Shown here: in pieces, positions 1 to 8,350 of the stretch | Layout: each line of letters begins with the position of its first letter | Numbering within the stretch: the first letter of the stretch is position 1 | Assembly: GCA_947454745.1 (NCBI GenBank) | Contig: CANGMV010000002.1 | Location: 1-18,798, forward strand | Length of the DNA: 18,798 nucleotides | Reading direction: 5' to 3' | DNA from: Bacteroidota bacterium | Lineage (GTDB): Bacteria; Bacteroidota; Bacteroidia; Chitinophagales; Chitinophagaceae | Notes under the pieces: model-generated | Told to the model about the DNA's origin: nothing | The model's database searches: none | The model's input: only the letters and a program-made list of their open reading frames with translations | Position numbers and translations under genes: made by a program

Positions 1-24
1 TAACTTTACAAAAATAACAATTCT

Positions 25-666
25 TTGTCACCTGCCACACCAATTATCACATTAGGCGAGCCGCTCATCGAACTGTCGTCCATAGATAGTACCAATATTT
101 ATGCCATAAGCCAAGTGCATCAACAATTGGCCGTATCTGGCAGTTGCTATCGTGCTGAGTTTCAAACACAAGGAAAGGGTCAACATGGACGGGTATGGGA
201 TAGCGAACCAGGCCTAAATCTACTTTGTAGCTATGTTTTGGAGTTAAAAAGCTTGGATCCTAGTAAAAATTGGGGCCCAAACGACCAAAAAGGGCTCTCT
301 GCAGCTGTTGCAATAGGTGCAAAAACCTTTTTTCAAGCCCATGCAGGGGATGAAACCCTTATAAAATTACCCAATGATATCTATTGGCGTGACAGAAAGG
401 CAGGGGGGATTTTAATTGAAAACACAGTTAGGGGACAAGAATGGACCTGGACGGTAATTGGCATTGGATTCAATATTAACCAAACCCAGTTTAGCGCTGA
501 AGCCACCAAGCCAGTATCCCTGCTACAAATCACTGGTAAGCAATGGGAAATAGCTAGATTGCAGACCGAATTAAGTAAGGAATTGACCATCAGCATACAA
601 AATTGGTTAAAAGATGGCGATACAGCAACAATAGAAAAAATGAAACCATTATGGAAATCAAATTAA
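25..666 (+). CDS. birA: Biotin--[acetyl-CoA-carboxylase] ligase, catalytic domain only
   Basis: This enzyme activates biotin with ATP and transfers it to the lysine of biotin carboxyl-carrier proteins in the cytoplasm. The sequence shows the BirA catalytic core: SIDSTN near residue 20, the biotin/AMP loop region GKGQHGRVWDS at about residues 50-60, LPNDIYW at about 114-120, GGILIEN at about 127-133 and GIGFNIN at about 146-152. There is no N-terminal helix-turn-helix, so it is not a BirA-type repressor. At 213 residues it is short: the C-terminal SH3-like domain of about 45 residues is missing, and the protein stops just after the helix that normally precedes it. The start is TTG at 25; an in-frame stop lies at 1-3 and there is no in-frame ATG before the core motifs. 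It overlaps selD by 16 bp. Ligase function is confident; full activity is not. Confidence 0.9.
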   Translation: MSPATPIITLGEPLIELSSIDSTNIYAISQVHQQLAVSGSCYRAEFQTQGKGQHGRVWDSEPGLNLLCSYVLELKSLDPSKNWGPNDQKGLSAAVAIGAKTFFQAHAGDETLIKLPNDIYWRDRKAGGILIENTVRGQEWTWTVIGIGFNINQTQFSAEATKPVSLLQITGKQWEIARLQTELSKELTISIQNWLKDGDTATIEKMKPLWKSN

Positions 667-1703
667 CACAACATAGTAAAGGAGGAGGATGTGGATGTAA
701 AATATCACCTGCAGTACTTTCAGAAATATTAGCAGCACACAATGTAGGTGCTAAAAATAATATCCCTCAATTATTAGTGGGCAATGATAGTAGAGATGAT
801 GCAGCTGTTTATCAAATAGATGAAAAAACAGCGATGATTAGCACTACCGATTTTTTTATGCCGATTGTTGATGATGCATTTTCATTTGGACAAATTGCAG
901 CAGCGAATGCTATTAGCGATGTGTATGCGATGGGTGGCAAACCTATTTTTGCCTTAGCTGTATTAGGATGGCCATTGGCGAATCTCCCTGCGAGTGTAGC
1001 AGCACAAGTAATGGAAGGTGCGCGCAAAACCTGTGCCGACGCGGGTATTGTGATTGCGGGTGGGCATAGTATTGATAGCCAGGACCCCATTTTTGGATTG
1101 GTCGTAAATGGATTAGTAGCAATTGAAAATTTAAAGAGAAATGATACAGCTAAGGAAGGTGACTTGTTAATTATTACAAAACCATTAGGTGTGGGTATCT
1201 TGGCATCTTCCCAAAAAAGAGGATTGTTAACTGAACCCGATTTAGCAATGCTTGTAAAACAACTTACTACGATTAATAAAGCAGGAGAAGCATTAGGAAA
1301 AATAAAAGGTGTGCATGCTATGACCGATGTAACTGGTTTTGGTTTAGCAGGTCATTTAACTGAAATGATGGAAGGAAGTGGATTAACTGCAAAGCTTTCT
1401 TATGCTAAAATTCCTATCATTGAACAAGCAAGAAATTATATAGCACAAAAGGCCATCCCTGGCGCCACTGCAAGAAACTGGAATGCAACCTGCGAGGGCA
1501 TTACATTACACGAGAGCATTGATGAAAAAGAAGCAAGTTTAATTTTACCTGATCCTCAAACCAATGGCGGATTATTAATTGCCGTGGATCCAGCAGTGTT
1601 AACTGAAGTGCAAGCCGTTTTAAAAGCAGCAGGTATTGTTTATACTGAACCTATTGGCGTGTGTGAAGCAGCATCAGGGAAAAAAATAGTGATTAACGCC
1701 TAA
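651..1703 (+). CDS. selD: Selenide, water dikinase (selenophosphate synthetase), Cys form
   Basis: SelD makes selenophosphate from selenide and ATP, the selenium donor for selenocysteine-tRNA (SelA) or for 2-selenouridine in tRNA (MnmH/SelU). The N-terminus carries the hallmark glycine-rich loop GGGCGCKISP at residues 11-20, with Cys14 and Lys17 matching E. coli Cys17 and Lys20. The codon is TGT, so this is a cysteine rather than a selenocysteine form. Further family motifs are DDAAVY near residue 50, STTDFFMPIVDD near 65 and the TDVTGFGLAGHL stretch near 225. ATG at 651 is chosen because it places the motif at the usual distance; a longer reading from TTG at 603 only adds residues encoded within birA. 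The 16-bp overlap with birA suggests co-transcription. No selA, selB or mnmH gene is in this window, so the downstream use of selenium cannot be told from here. Confidence 0.94.
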   Translation: MEIKLTQHSKGGGCGCKISPAVLSEILAAHNVGAKNNIPQLLVGNDSRDDAAVYQIDEKTAMISTTDFFMPIVDDAFSFGQIAAANAISDVYAMGGKPIFALAVLGWPLANLPASVAAQVMEGARKTCADAGIVIAGGHSIDSQDPIFGLVVNGLVAIENLKRNDTAKEGDLLIITKPLGVGILASSQKRGLLTEPDLAMLVKQLTTINKAGEALGKIKGVHAMTDVTGFGLAGHLTEMMEGSGLTAKLSYAKIPIIEQARNYIAQKAIPGATARNWNATCEGITLHESIDEKEASLILPDPQTNGGLLIAVDPAVLTEVQAVLKAAGIVYTEPIGVCEAASGKKIVINA

Positions 1704-1720
1704 TTCATAAAGCAATTGGG

Positions 1721-2164
1721 TTATTCAAAAATAAGGTTGCCCTTGTTTTTGATATGCTCGGGAGTCAACTCCACCACCAATTGTACGCCTTTAATATCAC
1801 GAATGGTTTGAGAGATTTCTTTTACTTTTTCATCCTCGACCCAATCGCCGCGTATCCACCATATAAAGTCCATATGCTTAAGTTCGGGTAATAAATACTC
1901 GCCGTCAAACTGATTATGGTACACGAAATGTTGAATGGTCGTATTGGGTTCATCGGCTTCATACATCGAAAAATAGTAGGTTCTACTTTTTCTTTTTAAA
2001 GCAATTTCATGTTCCGGATTAAAACGAAATTCAAATCCCATGTATTGATTCAAAAACATGCAAAATTGGAAATTTTTTATAGGCGCAGTGATGCCCAAAA
2101 TTCGAGTTCCCTCAAAATCTTGTTCATTAATCTCGTCCTGATTTAAAATTAGTTTTGCACTCAT
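1721..2164 (-). CDS. IPExxxVDY family protein (Bacteroidota, function unknown)
   Basis: A small protein of 147 residues with no signal peptide or membrane segment. It carries a variant of the signature that names the IPExxxVDY family of Bacteroidota: LPELKHMDF at residues 92-100, where the family has I-P-E-x-x-x-V-D-Y. The aromatic stretch IWWIRGDW follows directly. Family members are conserved, uncharacterised proteins of about 150 residues, so the length fits. The gene lies 33 bp downstream of the M28 peptidase on the same strand, with no promoter visible in the gap, so the two are probably one transcript. It converges on selD with only 17 bp between the stops. No function should be assigned; the family assignment rests on the motif, length and lineage. 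Confidence 0.8.
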   Translation of the reverse strand: MSAKLILNQDEINEQDFEGTRILGITAPIKNFQFCMFLNQYMGFEFRFNPEHEIALKRKSRTYYFSMYEADEPNTTIQHFVYHNQFDGEYLLPELKHMDFIWWIRGDWVEDEKVKEISQTIRDIKGVQLVVELTPEHIKNKGNLIFE

Positions 2165-2197
2165 GAATCCTATTCTTAATTCGTAATAAATAATAGA

Positions 2198-3832
2198 TTA
2201 AAATTGAATATCAAATTTCAATGCTTCACCCGCTCTTTTAATAATTAATATTGTTTTATCTCCTTTTTTAAATTTACCTAGAGCTTGCATATAACCCATC
2301 ACATCAATTAATTTATACTCCCCCAATTGCACCAAAACATCGGCAGCCTTCAAGCCAATTTTCTCTCCTAATTTACCTTGGCTAGTGCCCTCAATCCTAA
2401 CCCCAGTGCCGGTAAACGCATAATCGGGCATTACACCCAAACTCACTGTGAACTTAGTGCTCTTACCCATACTTTGTTCACGTGTTTTTAAAAAATCAAG
2501 CTTGCCATAACGGTCAGTGGTCTTGATAATATTTTGTACCAAACGTACAATATCCTTCTCCCCCACATAATTAATTTTATCCCAATCGTCGGTTGCTTTA
2601 TGATAATCGGAATGACTTCCTGTAAACATAAATAATACAGGCATGTCCTTGCGATAAAAACTTGCATGGTCACTAGGTCCTGTTCCAGCACTATCATAAT
2701 GTGTAATTAAACTAGTAGGCGTTTGGGATAAAACCTCCGCCCATTTGCTTGAAGTACCAAAACCACCAATGGTTAATTTACGTGCAGTGTCATACCTGCC
2801 CACCATATCCAAGTTAATCATATAATTAAAATTGCCTTTGTAGGTAGGGTGATCTAGCCAATATTTACTGCCCAATAAGCCCAATTCCTCACCCGAAAAA
2901 TGTATTATTAAGTAGTTGTTATTTTTAGGTGCTTTTTTAAGTAATGATTTTGCAATTTCAATCAAAGCCGCAGTACCACTGGCATTGTCATCGGCTCCAT
3001 TATGAATAAAGTTGTTTAAATCCAATCCGTGTTTGTCCTCATTGTAACCTAAATGATCCAAGTGCGCCCCAATAACAATAGTGTTAGTAGCATGGTTATT
3101 AATAAAGCCAACAACATTGTGAGCTGTTCTGGTAGGATGTTCAAATTGGACATTCGCATCAATAGTATAAGTGCCTAGCTCATCGCTAAAATATTTTGCA
3201 TACCCTTGTTTTGTAAAATAAACAACAGGCAACGCTAAGGACTTTGCAGTATCATATTTATTAAACTGAATATTGTCCACCAAGCTTCCGCTATTGTGTA
3301 AAAATAATGCGGTAGCTCCTTTGTGCTTAAGCTCTAATGCATTGGCAGTAAGCCATTCATTCATGTCAAAATGTGGATTGCTTGTGTTTTCCTCTAACAC
3401 TTCATTTACATCTTTAAACCAAACTTGTTTTGATTCGTTTAATGCAATAGAAGCTCGAGAACTAAAAGTATTGATGCCACTATTTGAAAGTGCAAAAAAA
3501 TCACTGTCTATAATTGCTGCTTGATTATTGATTTTTACAAAAGCAGTTGTCGCAAATTTCTTGCCTTCATCAATTGGAAAATTTTGAATAAATCCTTGTT
3601 CACCCATGGGTTCAATTTGTAAACCTTGGTATTGTGCAATCACATAGTCCACTGCTTTTTGTTCTCCACTATTACCAGCACGGCGACCCTCTAATTCATC
3701 ACTTGCTAAAAACTGAATATGGCTTTTTAATTTTTGAATTAACACTTTATCGGCATGATTCAATTTTTGAGCCATCACACCCAATGGGGCTAACACTACC
3801 AACAGTACTAATATTCTACGCATTGCATACAT
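2198..3832 (-). CDS. Secreted M28-family zinc aminopeptidase with C-terminal PDZ domain
   Basis: A predicted exported metallopeptidase of 544 residues from the ATG at 3832. Residues 1-21 are a signal peptide with a hydrophobic core (ILVLLVVLAPLGV) and a V-M-A cleavage site. A PA-like insert covers about residues 135-230. The M28 zinc-binding set is complete: His257 and Asp259 in GAHLDHLG, Asp281 in GADDNASG, Glu315-Glu316 in SGEELGLLGS, Asp342 in NLDMVGR and His411 in SDYHKATD. A PDZ domain fills about residues 461-542, as in other Bacteroidota M28-PDZ proteins. A TTG at 3844 would add four residues but lies in the -7 promoter element, so the ATG at 3832 (or 3823) is preferred. It probably trims peptides in the periplasm or outside the cell; the substrate is unknown. 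The IPExxxVDY gene follows. Confidence 0.9.
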   Translation of the reverse strand: MYAMRRILVLLVVLAPLGVMAQKLNHADKVLIQKLKSHIQFLASDELEGRRAGNSGEQKAVDYVIAQYQGLQIEPMGEQGFIQNFPIDEGKKFATTAFVKINNQAAIIDSDFFALSNSGINTFSSRASIALNESKQVWFKDVNEVLEENTSNPHFDMNEWLTANALELKHKGATALFLHNSGSLVDNIQFNKYDTAKSLALPVVYFTKQGYAKYFSDELGTYTIDANVQFEHPTRTAHNVVGFINNHATNTIVIGAHLDHLGYNEDKHGLDLNNFIHNGADDNASGTAALIEIAKSLLKKAPKNNNYLIIHFSGEELGLLGSKYWLDHPTYKGNFNYMINLDMVGRYDTARKLTIGGFGTSSKWAEVLSQTPTSLITHYDSAGTGPSDHASFYRKDMPVLFMFTGSHSDYHKATDDWDKINYVGEKDIVRLVQNIIKTTDRYGKLDFLKTREQSMGKSTKFTVSLGVMPDYAFTGTGVRIEGTSQGKLGEKIGLKAADVLVQLGEYKLIDVMGYMQALGKFKKGDKTILIIKRAGEALKFDIQF

Positions 3833-3841
3833 TTTGAGGAA

Positions 3842-3849
3842 CAAAAATA
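3842..3849 (-). promoter_or_regulatory. -7 promoter element of the M28 peptidase gene
   Basis: On the minus strand this reads TATTTTTG, an exact match to the Bacteroidota -7 consensus TAnnTTTG. It lies 9 nt before the chosen ATG at 3832, so the leader would be only a few nucleotides. No clear TTG -33 element is seen at the right spacing, so the call is moderate. Confidence 0.5.
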
Positions 3850-3942
3850 AGTAAAGCAGTTAGGAATTGAGTGACTTGTAGCATGATAGTTTAAGATATC
3901 GGTCAATTTCTAATTTCGTAAGCACTAGCCAAGCATAAAACA

Positions 3943-3950
3943 TAGCTTTG
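3943..3950 (+). promoter_or_regulatory. -7 promoter element of feoB
   Basis: TAGCTTTG matches TAnnTTTG exactly and ends 6 nt before the feoB ATG at 3957. Transcription from it would give a nearly leaderless mRNA. No -33 TTG is evident. No iron-box (Fur) palindrome was recognised in the 112 bp between the M28 gene and feoB. Confidence 0.5.
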
Positions 3951-3956
3951 CCCACA

Positions 3957-6065
3957 ATGAAAGCCGGCATACATATTGCTTTAGTGGGAAACCCCAATTG
4001 TGGAAAGAGTTCGCTGTTCAATGCCTTAACCGGGTTGAATCAAAAAGTGGGCAATTTTCCAGGGGTGACGGTCGACAAAAAAACCGGACAGCTTACTTTA
4101 GGCGGGCATCCTGCTACACTTATTGATTTGCCAGGCACTTACAGCTTCTATCCAAAACGAGAGGATGAATGGGTAGCCTATAAAGTATTGATGGGCGTAG
4201 ATTTGGAAATGCATACCGATGTAATTTTATTGGTAGCCGATGCAAGCAACTTAAAAAGAAACTTACTTTTTTGTAGTCAAATTATTGATTTGAAAAAGCC
4301 AGTGGTATTGGCTTTGACCATGAATGACTTAGCGGCAAAAAAAGGAATTAAAATAGATATAGCAGGACTGCAAGCCGATTTAGGAATTCCAGTTGTGGCT
4401 ATTGATGCAAGAAAAAATAAAGGCTTAACTGAATTAAAGCAAGCGCTCATTGGCATCATTGAAACGCCAAGATCCAGAAATCAAGAAAGTTTTATTGACA
4501 ATAAAAATTTAGCGCCGCTTGCTATTGATGCTTTTAAAGAATTGTTTCCAACACAAAGTGATTATGCAGCATTGCATTATTTAATGCACCACGAAGCATT
4601 TCCATTGGAAAGTGAAATGCAGGAAAAGATTGAACAAATAGAAATTGACAATCAATTTAACCATACTAAAACACAGGCGCAGGAAATATTACAACGCTAC
4701 GGACGTATTCAAGAAATAATGAAACATAGGGTTTCTGAACCCGATCCTGCAGCCAAGAAAAAAAGAACAGACATTCTCGATAATATATTCTTACATCGTA
4801 TTGGAGGTTATGCAATTTTATTATTTGTATTGTTTGTTTTATTTCAGTCGGTATTTTGGATGGCAAAATATCCAATGGATGGTATTGAATGGGTATTCAC
4901 GAATGTAACAAGTTACTTAAATCAAGTTTTACCAAACGCATGGTGGGAGGACTTGTTAGTGAATGGTATTGTTGCCGGCCTGGGTGGCATTTTTGTTTTC
5001 ATTCCTCAAATTATGATTTTGTTTGGACTCATTACCATACTTGAGGATACTGGGTACATGGCCCGTATTAGCTTTTTAAGTGACAAGCTTATGCGTAAAG
5101 TAGGATTAAATGGAAAGAGTGTAATGCCTATGATTAGTGGATTTGCTTGTGCAGTTCCTGCTATCATGAGCGCAAGGAATATTGAAAATAAAAAAGAAAG
5201 GTTGCTGACTATAATGGTAACACCATTTATGAGTTGCAGTGCAAGACTTCCTGTTTATACCATTTTAATTTCACTTGTGATTGATAAAAAAATATACTTT
5301 GGATTTTTAAGCTTGCAAGGTTTGGTAATGATGGGCTTGTATTTATTAGGAATTGTAATGGCATTACTAGCAAGCATGGTATTAAAATGGTTTATACGCA
5401 TCAAAGAGAAAAGTTATTTTATTTTAGAGTTGCCGGTTTATCGTGCACCACGTTGGAAAAATGTAGGTACGACCATGGTACAAAAAGCAAAAATATTTGT
5501 GACCGATGCGGGAAAAGTAATTATGGTCATTAGCTTGTTATTATGGTTTTTAAGTAGTTATGGGCCAAGCCAACAAATGAATAGAGTGGAACAGGCTCAT
5601 ACGCAACAAGTGGCTGCACATCCTGAACAACAAGCACATTTAGATAAAATATACCATACCCAAAAACTAGAACATTCTTATGCGGGCGTATTAGGAAAAA
5701 CAATCGAACCTGCTATTGCTCCATTAGGATTTGATTGGAAAATGGGTATTGCAATTATAACTTCTTTTGCAGCAAGAGAAGTGTTTGTGGGCACGATGGC
5801 GACTTTGTACAGTGTAGAAGCTGCCGACAATAGTTCACTTCGCGAAAAACTCCAAGCTGCAAAAAGACCAGACGGCACTCCAGTATACAGCTTTGCCGCA
5901 GCCCTTTCATTAATGATATTTTATGTATTGGCTATGCAATGTATGAGTACACTTGCTGTAGTAAAAAGAGAAACCCAAAGTTGGAAATGGCCCACCATCC
6001 AATTTTTCATGATGACGGGTCTTGCTTATATTATGAGCTGGGTGGTGTATACAATTGCCAACTAG
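3957..6065 (+). CDS. feoB: Ferrous iron transport protein B
   Basis: FeoB is the inner-membrane channel-like protein that imports Fe(II). The N-terminal G domain has G1 GNPNCGKS at residues 11-18, the switch-I FPGVTVD with Thr38, and G3 DLPG at 57-60. The expected G4 motif NxxD reads TMND at 121-124. After a helical linker, the membrane part begins near residue 280 and has the two inverted gate repeats: SGFACAVPAIMSAR at 395-408 with FMSCSARLPVY at 424-434, then AAREVFVG at 605-612 with LAMQCMSTLAV at 658-668. The cysteines lining the proposed pore (398, 427, 662) are present. At 702 residues the length is normal. ATG at 3957 is preferred over TTG at 3948, which sits in the promoter element. 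No feoA is fused or adjacent. It converges on bcp. Confidence 0.96.
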   Translation: MKAGIHIALVGNPNCGKSSLFNALTGLNQKVGNFPGVTVDKKTGQLTLGGHPATLIDLPGTYSFYPKREDEWVAYKVLMGVDLEMHTDVILLVADASNLKRNLLFCSQIIDLKKPVVLALTMNDLAAKKGIKIDIAGLQADLGIPVVAIDARKNKGLTELKQALIGIIETPRSRNQESFIDNKNLAPLAIDAFKELFPTQSDYAALHYLMHHEAFPLESEMQEKIEQIEIDNQFNHTKTQAQEILQRYGRIQEIMKHRVSEPDPAAKKKRTDILDNIFLHRIGGYAILLFVLFVLFQSVFWMAKYPMDGIEWVFTNVTSYLNQVLPNAWWEDLLVNGIVAGLGGIFVFIPQIMILFGLITILEDTGYMARISFLSDKLMRKVGLNGKSVMPMISGFACAVPAIMSARNIENKKERLLTIMVTPFMSCSARLPVYTILISLVIDKKIYFGFLSLQGLVMMGLYLLGIVMALLASMVLKWFIRIKEKSYFILELPVYRAPRWKNVGTTMVQKAKIFVTDAGKVIMVISLLLWFLSSYGPSQQMNRVEQAHTQQVAAHPEQQAHLDKIYHTQKLEHSYAGVLGKTIEPAIAPLGFDWKMGIAIITSFAAREVFVGTMATLYSVEAADNSSLREKLQAAKRPDGTPVYSFAAALSLMIFYVLAMQCMSTLAVVKRETQSWKWPTIQFFMMTGLAYIMSWVVYTIAN

Positions 6066-6076
6066 CAATAACAATA

Positions 6077-6541
6077 CTACCAACCGCTAATCGCTAAAAT
6101 TTCAGCAGTGTGGTCTTTTGTATCAGGCTTTTCGATAATATGTTGCACAATACCCGCTTCGTCAATTAAAAACGTAGTACGCGTAGTGCCCATATAAGTG
6201 CGGCCCATAAACTTTTTCTGACCCCATAAGTTGTATTTATCTACAATTTTCTTGTCTTCGTCGGCAATCAAGGAAAAAGGCAGGTCGTATTTAGCAATGA
6301 ATTTTTCGTGTGAAGCCACTGAATCCACGCTAACGCCTAACACTTGTAAGCCTTTCTTCATCAATTTCTTATAATTATCTCTAAGATTGCATGCCTGCGC
6401 GGTACAACCTGGTGTATCATCCTTTGGATAGAAGTATAAAACTACTTTTTGACCTTTAAAATCGGCCAAAGCCACATTTTTCCCGTGCTGATCTACCCCT
6501 TTAAACGCTGGAGCTTTAGCCCCTTCTTTTATTACTGCCAT
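6077..6541 (-). CDS. bcp: Thioredoxin-dependent peroxiredoxin, BCP/PrxQ type
   Basis: A 154-residue cytoplasmic peroxidase that reduces hydrogen peroxide and organic hydroperoxides using thioredoxin. The peroxidatic cysteine is Cys46 in YPKDDTPGCT, and the resolving cysteine is Cys51, five residues on, the spacing of atypical 2-Cys PrxQ/BCP enzymes (E. coli Cys45/Cys50). The conserved VVLYFYPKD strand and the later TTFLIDE segment are also present. ATG at 6541 gives MAVIKEGAKAPAF, the usual family start; the reading frame stays open upstream to 6619 but that extension is not family-like and lies in the carB promoter region. The gene is divergent from carB (115 bp between starts) and converges on feoB with an 11-bp gap. 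Confidence 0.94.
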   Translation of the reverse strand: MAVIKEGAKAPAFKGVDQHGKNVALADFKGQKVVLYFYPKDDTPGCTAQACNLRDNYKKLMKKGLQVLGVSVDSVASHEKFIAKYDLPFSLIADEDKKIVDKYNLWGQKKFMGRTYMGTTRTTFLIDEAGIVQHIIEKPDTKDHTAEILAISGW

Positions 6542-6622
6542 AATGCTTGAGTTGCGGTAAATATAAGACTTAAAAAGGACAAAAATGTTTAGGCCTGAAA
6601 AGCGGTAAAATGCGGTCATTTT

Positions 6623-6651
6623 TTGGTAGATTTGCGCAATTTATATTTTTG
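6623..6651 (+). promoter_or_regulatory. Promoter of the carB-N gene
   Basis: TTG at 6623-6625, an 18-nt spacer, then TATTTTTG at 6644-6651 match the Bacteroidota -33/-7 consensus. The -7 element ends 5 nt before the ATG at 6657, so the mRNA would be almost leaderless. No pyrimidine- or arginine-responsive leader fits into this space. Confidence 0.65.
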
Positions 6652-6656
6652 TAGAC

Positions 6657-8303
6657 ATGCCTAGAGACACATCCATCAAATCCGTATTAATTGTAGGTTC
6701 TGGACCCATCATTATTGGACAGGCCTGCGAGTTTGATTATTCTGGTTCACAAGCCGCTCGTTCATTAAGAGAGGAGGGGATTAAAGTTATTTTAATTAAT
6801 AGCAATCCTGCCACCATTATGACCGATCCGATGATGGCCGATAAGGTGTATTTGTTGCCATTAACAATTGAGAGCTTAGAGCAAATTTTACAAGAAAATC
6901 AAATTGATGCAGTGCTTCCAACTATGGGAGGACAAACTGCATTGAATTTGTGTAAAGAAGCCGATGAAATTGGATTGTGGAATCGATACAATTGTAGAAT
7001 GATTGGTGTGGATGTAGCAGCAATTGATACAGCAGAGGATAGAGAAAAATTTAGACAATTAATGGTGAAGATTGGAATGGCCGTTGCGCCAAGCCAAGTA
7101 GCGAATAGTTTTTTAGAGGGAAAAGAAATTGCACAAAAAATTGGATTTCCATTGGTAATACGTCCTTCGTTTACATTGGGTGGAACGGGTGGAGGATTTG
7201 TGCATGATGCAAGTGAATTAGATGCAGCATTAGAAAAAGGATTGAAAGCATCCCCAATGCATGAAGTGTTGGTAGAGAAAGCAGTATTGGGATGGAAAGA
7301 ATATGAATTAGAATTATTAAGAGACCAAGCGGACAATGTAGTCATTATATGTACTGTCGAAAACTTGGATCCAATGGGTGTGCATACTGGAGATTCAGTA
7401 ACCGTAGCACCCGCAATGACATTGAGTGATACAGCATTCCAAGAAATGCGTAACAAAGCCATGCTCATGATGCGTAGCTTAGGAAATTTTTCGGGAGGTT
7501 GTAATGTGCAGTTTGCATTAAACCCAGCAACTGAAGAATTAATTGCAGTAGAAATTAATCCACGTGTATCACGTTCATCTGCTTTGGCATCAAAAGCAAC
7601 AGGATATCCTATTGCAAAAATTGCTGCTAAGTTGGCAATTGGATACCACTTGGATGAATTAAAAAATCAAATTACACAAACCACATCGGCCTACTTTGAA
7701 CCAGCATTGGATTATGTAATTGTAAAAGTACCAAGATGGAACTTTGATAAATTCAAAGGAGCGAATGATACTTTAGGATTACAAATGAAAAGTGTGGGTG
7801 AAGTTATGGCAATAGGAAGAAGTTTTACCGAAGCCATTCAAAAAGCATGTCAAAGTTTAGAGAACGAAGCCATTGGTTTAGGATACTACGGAAAGAGTTT
7901 AATGAAGAACGAGGAATTGATGGAATATATCAAGACACCAAAATGGGATCGAATTTTCCGAATAAAAGATGCATTAATGCAAGGCTCAACAGTACGTTCA
8001 ATTGCAGCGGCAACAGGAATAGACAATTGGTTCTTATATCAAATCAGAATCATTTGTGATGTAGAAAAAGAATTAATGAAACATACATTGGAAAGCTTGC
8101 CAGCCGACTTAATGAAGGAAGCTAAAAAGCATGGTTTTAGCGATATGCAAATTGCAAAAGTATTACATGGTGACACCAACGACGACGCAGTGTATGAAAA
8201 GCGTAAAGCATTAGGCATAACAAGAGTCTACAAAATGGTGGATACCTGCGCAGCAGAGTTTGAAGCAAAGACGCCTTATTTTTATTCTACATTCGAAAAC
8301 TAA
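6657..8303 (+). CDS. carB: Carbamoyl-phosphate synthase large subunit, N-terminal half (split carB)
   Basis: CarB uses ammonia from CarA, bicarbonate and two ATP to make carbamoyl phosphate for pyrimidines and arginine. This 548-residue product matches the first half of the usual protein of about 1,070 residues. The carboxyphosphate synthetase ATP-grasp domain runs to about 400, with Arg129, Arg169, GGTGGGF at 175-181, Glu215 in GWKEYELE, and Glu299/Asn301 in EINPRVSRSSALASK, all conserved and at E. coli numbering. The oligomerisation domain fills about 400-548. It stops at the linker where the second, carbamoyl-phosphate-synthesising half should begin. The 47 bp to the next gene hold no remnant of that half in any frame. 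Genes split at this boundary are known from some archaea and Aquifex. The carB2 part should lie elsewhere; alternatively this is an extra, partial copy. Confidence 0.9.
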   Translation: MPRDTSIKSVLIVGSGPIIIGQACEFDYSGSQAARSLREEGIKVILINSNPATIMTDPMMADKVYLLPLTIESLEQILQENQIDAVLPTMGGQTALNLCKEADEIGLWNRYNCRMIGVDVAAIDTAEDREKFRQLMVKIGMAVAPSQVANSFLEGKEIAQKIGFPLVIRPSFTLGGTGGGFVHDASELDAALEKGLKASPMHEVLVEKAVLGWKEYELELLRDQADNVVIICTVENLDPMGVHTGDSVTVAPAMTLSDTAFQEMRNKAMLMMRSLGNFSGGCNVQFALNPATEELIAVEINPRVSRSSALASKATGYPIAKIAAKLAIGYHLDELKNQITQTTSAYFEPALDYVIVKVPRWNFDKFKGANDTLGLQMKSVGEVMAIGRSFTEAIQKACQSLENEAIGLGYYGKSLMKNEELMEYIKTPKWDRIFRIKDALMQGSTVRSIAAATGIDNWFLYQIRIICDVEKELMKHTLESLPADLMKEAKKHGFSDMQIAKVLHGDTNDDAVYEKRKALGITRVYKMVDTCAAEFEAKTPYFYSTFEN

Positions 8304-8350
8304 GCAATAAAATAATTCAATTACTGATTTAACAGCACAACCTATAAGAT

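Noticed and set aside
651..700. Selenocysteine form of SelD
   Set aside because: The catalytic codon is TGT (Cys), not TGA.
812..1090. Antisense open frames inside selD, feoB, carB and the acyl-CoA dehydrogenase gene
   Set aside because: They mirror well-supported genes, have no domains and no promoter or start context of their own.
8280..8350. Frameshift continuing carB into its second half
   Set aside because: No frame downstream of the stop encodes carbamoyl-phosphate synthase motifs, and the transketolase gene starts within 47 bp.
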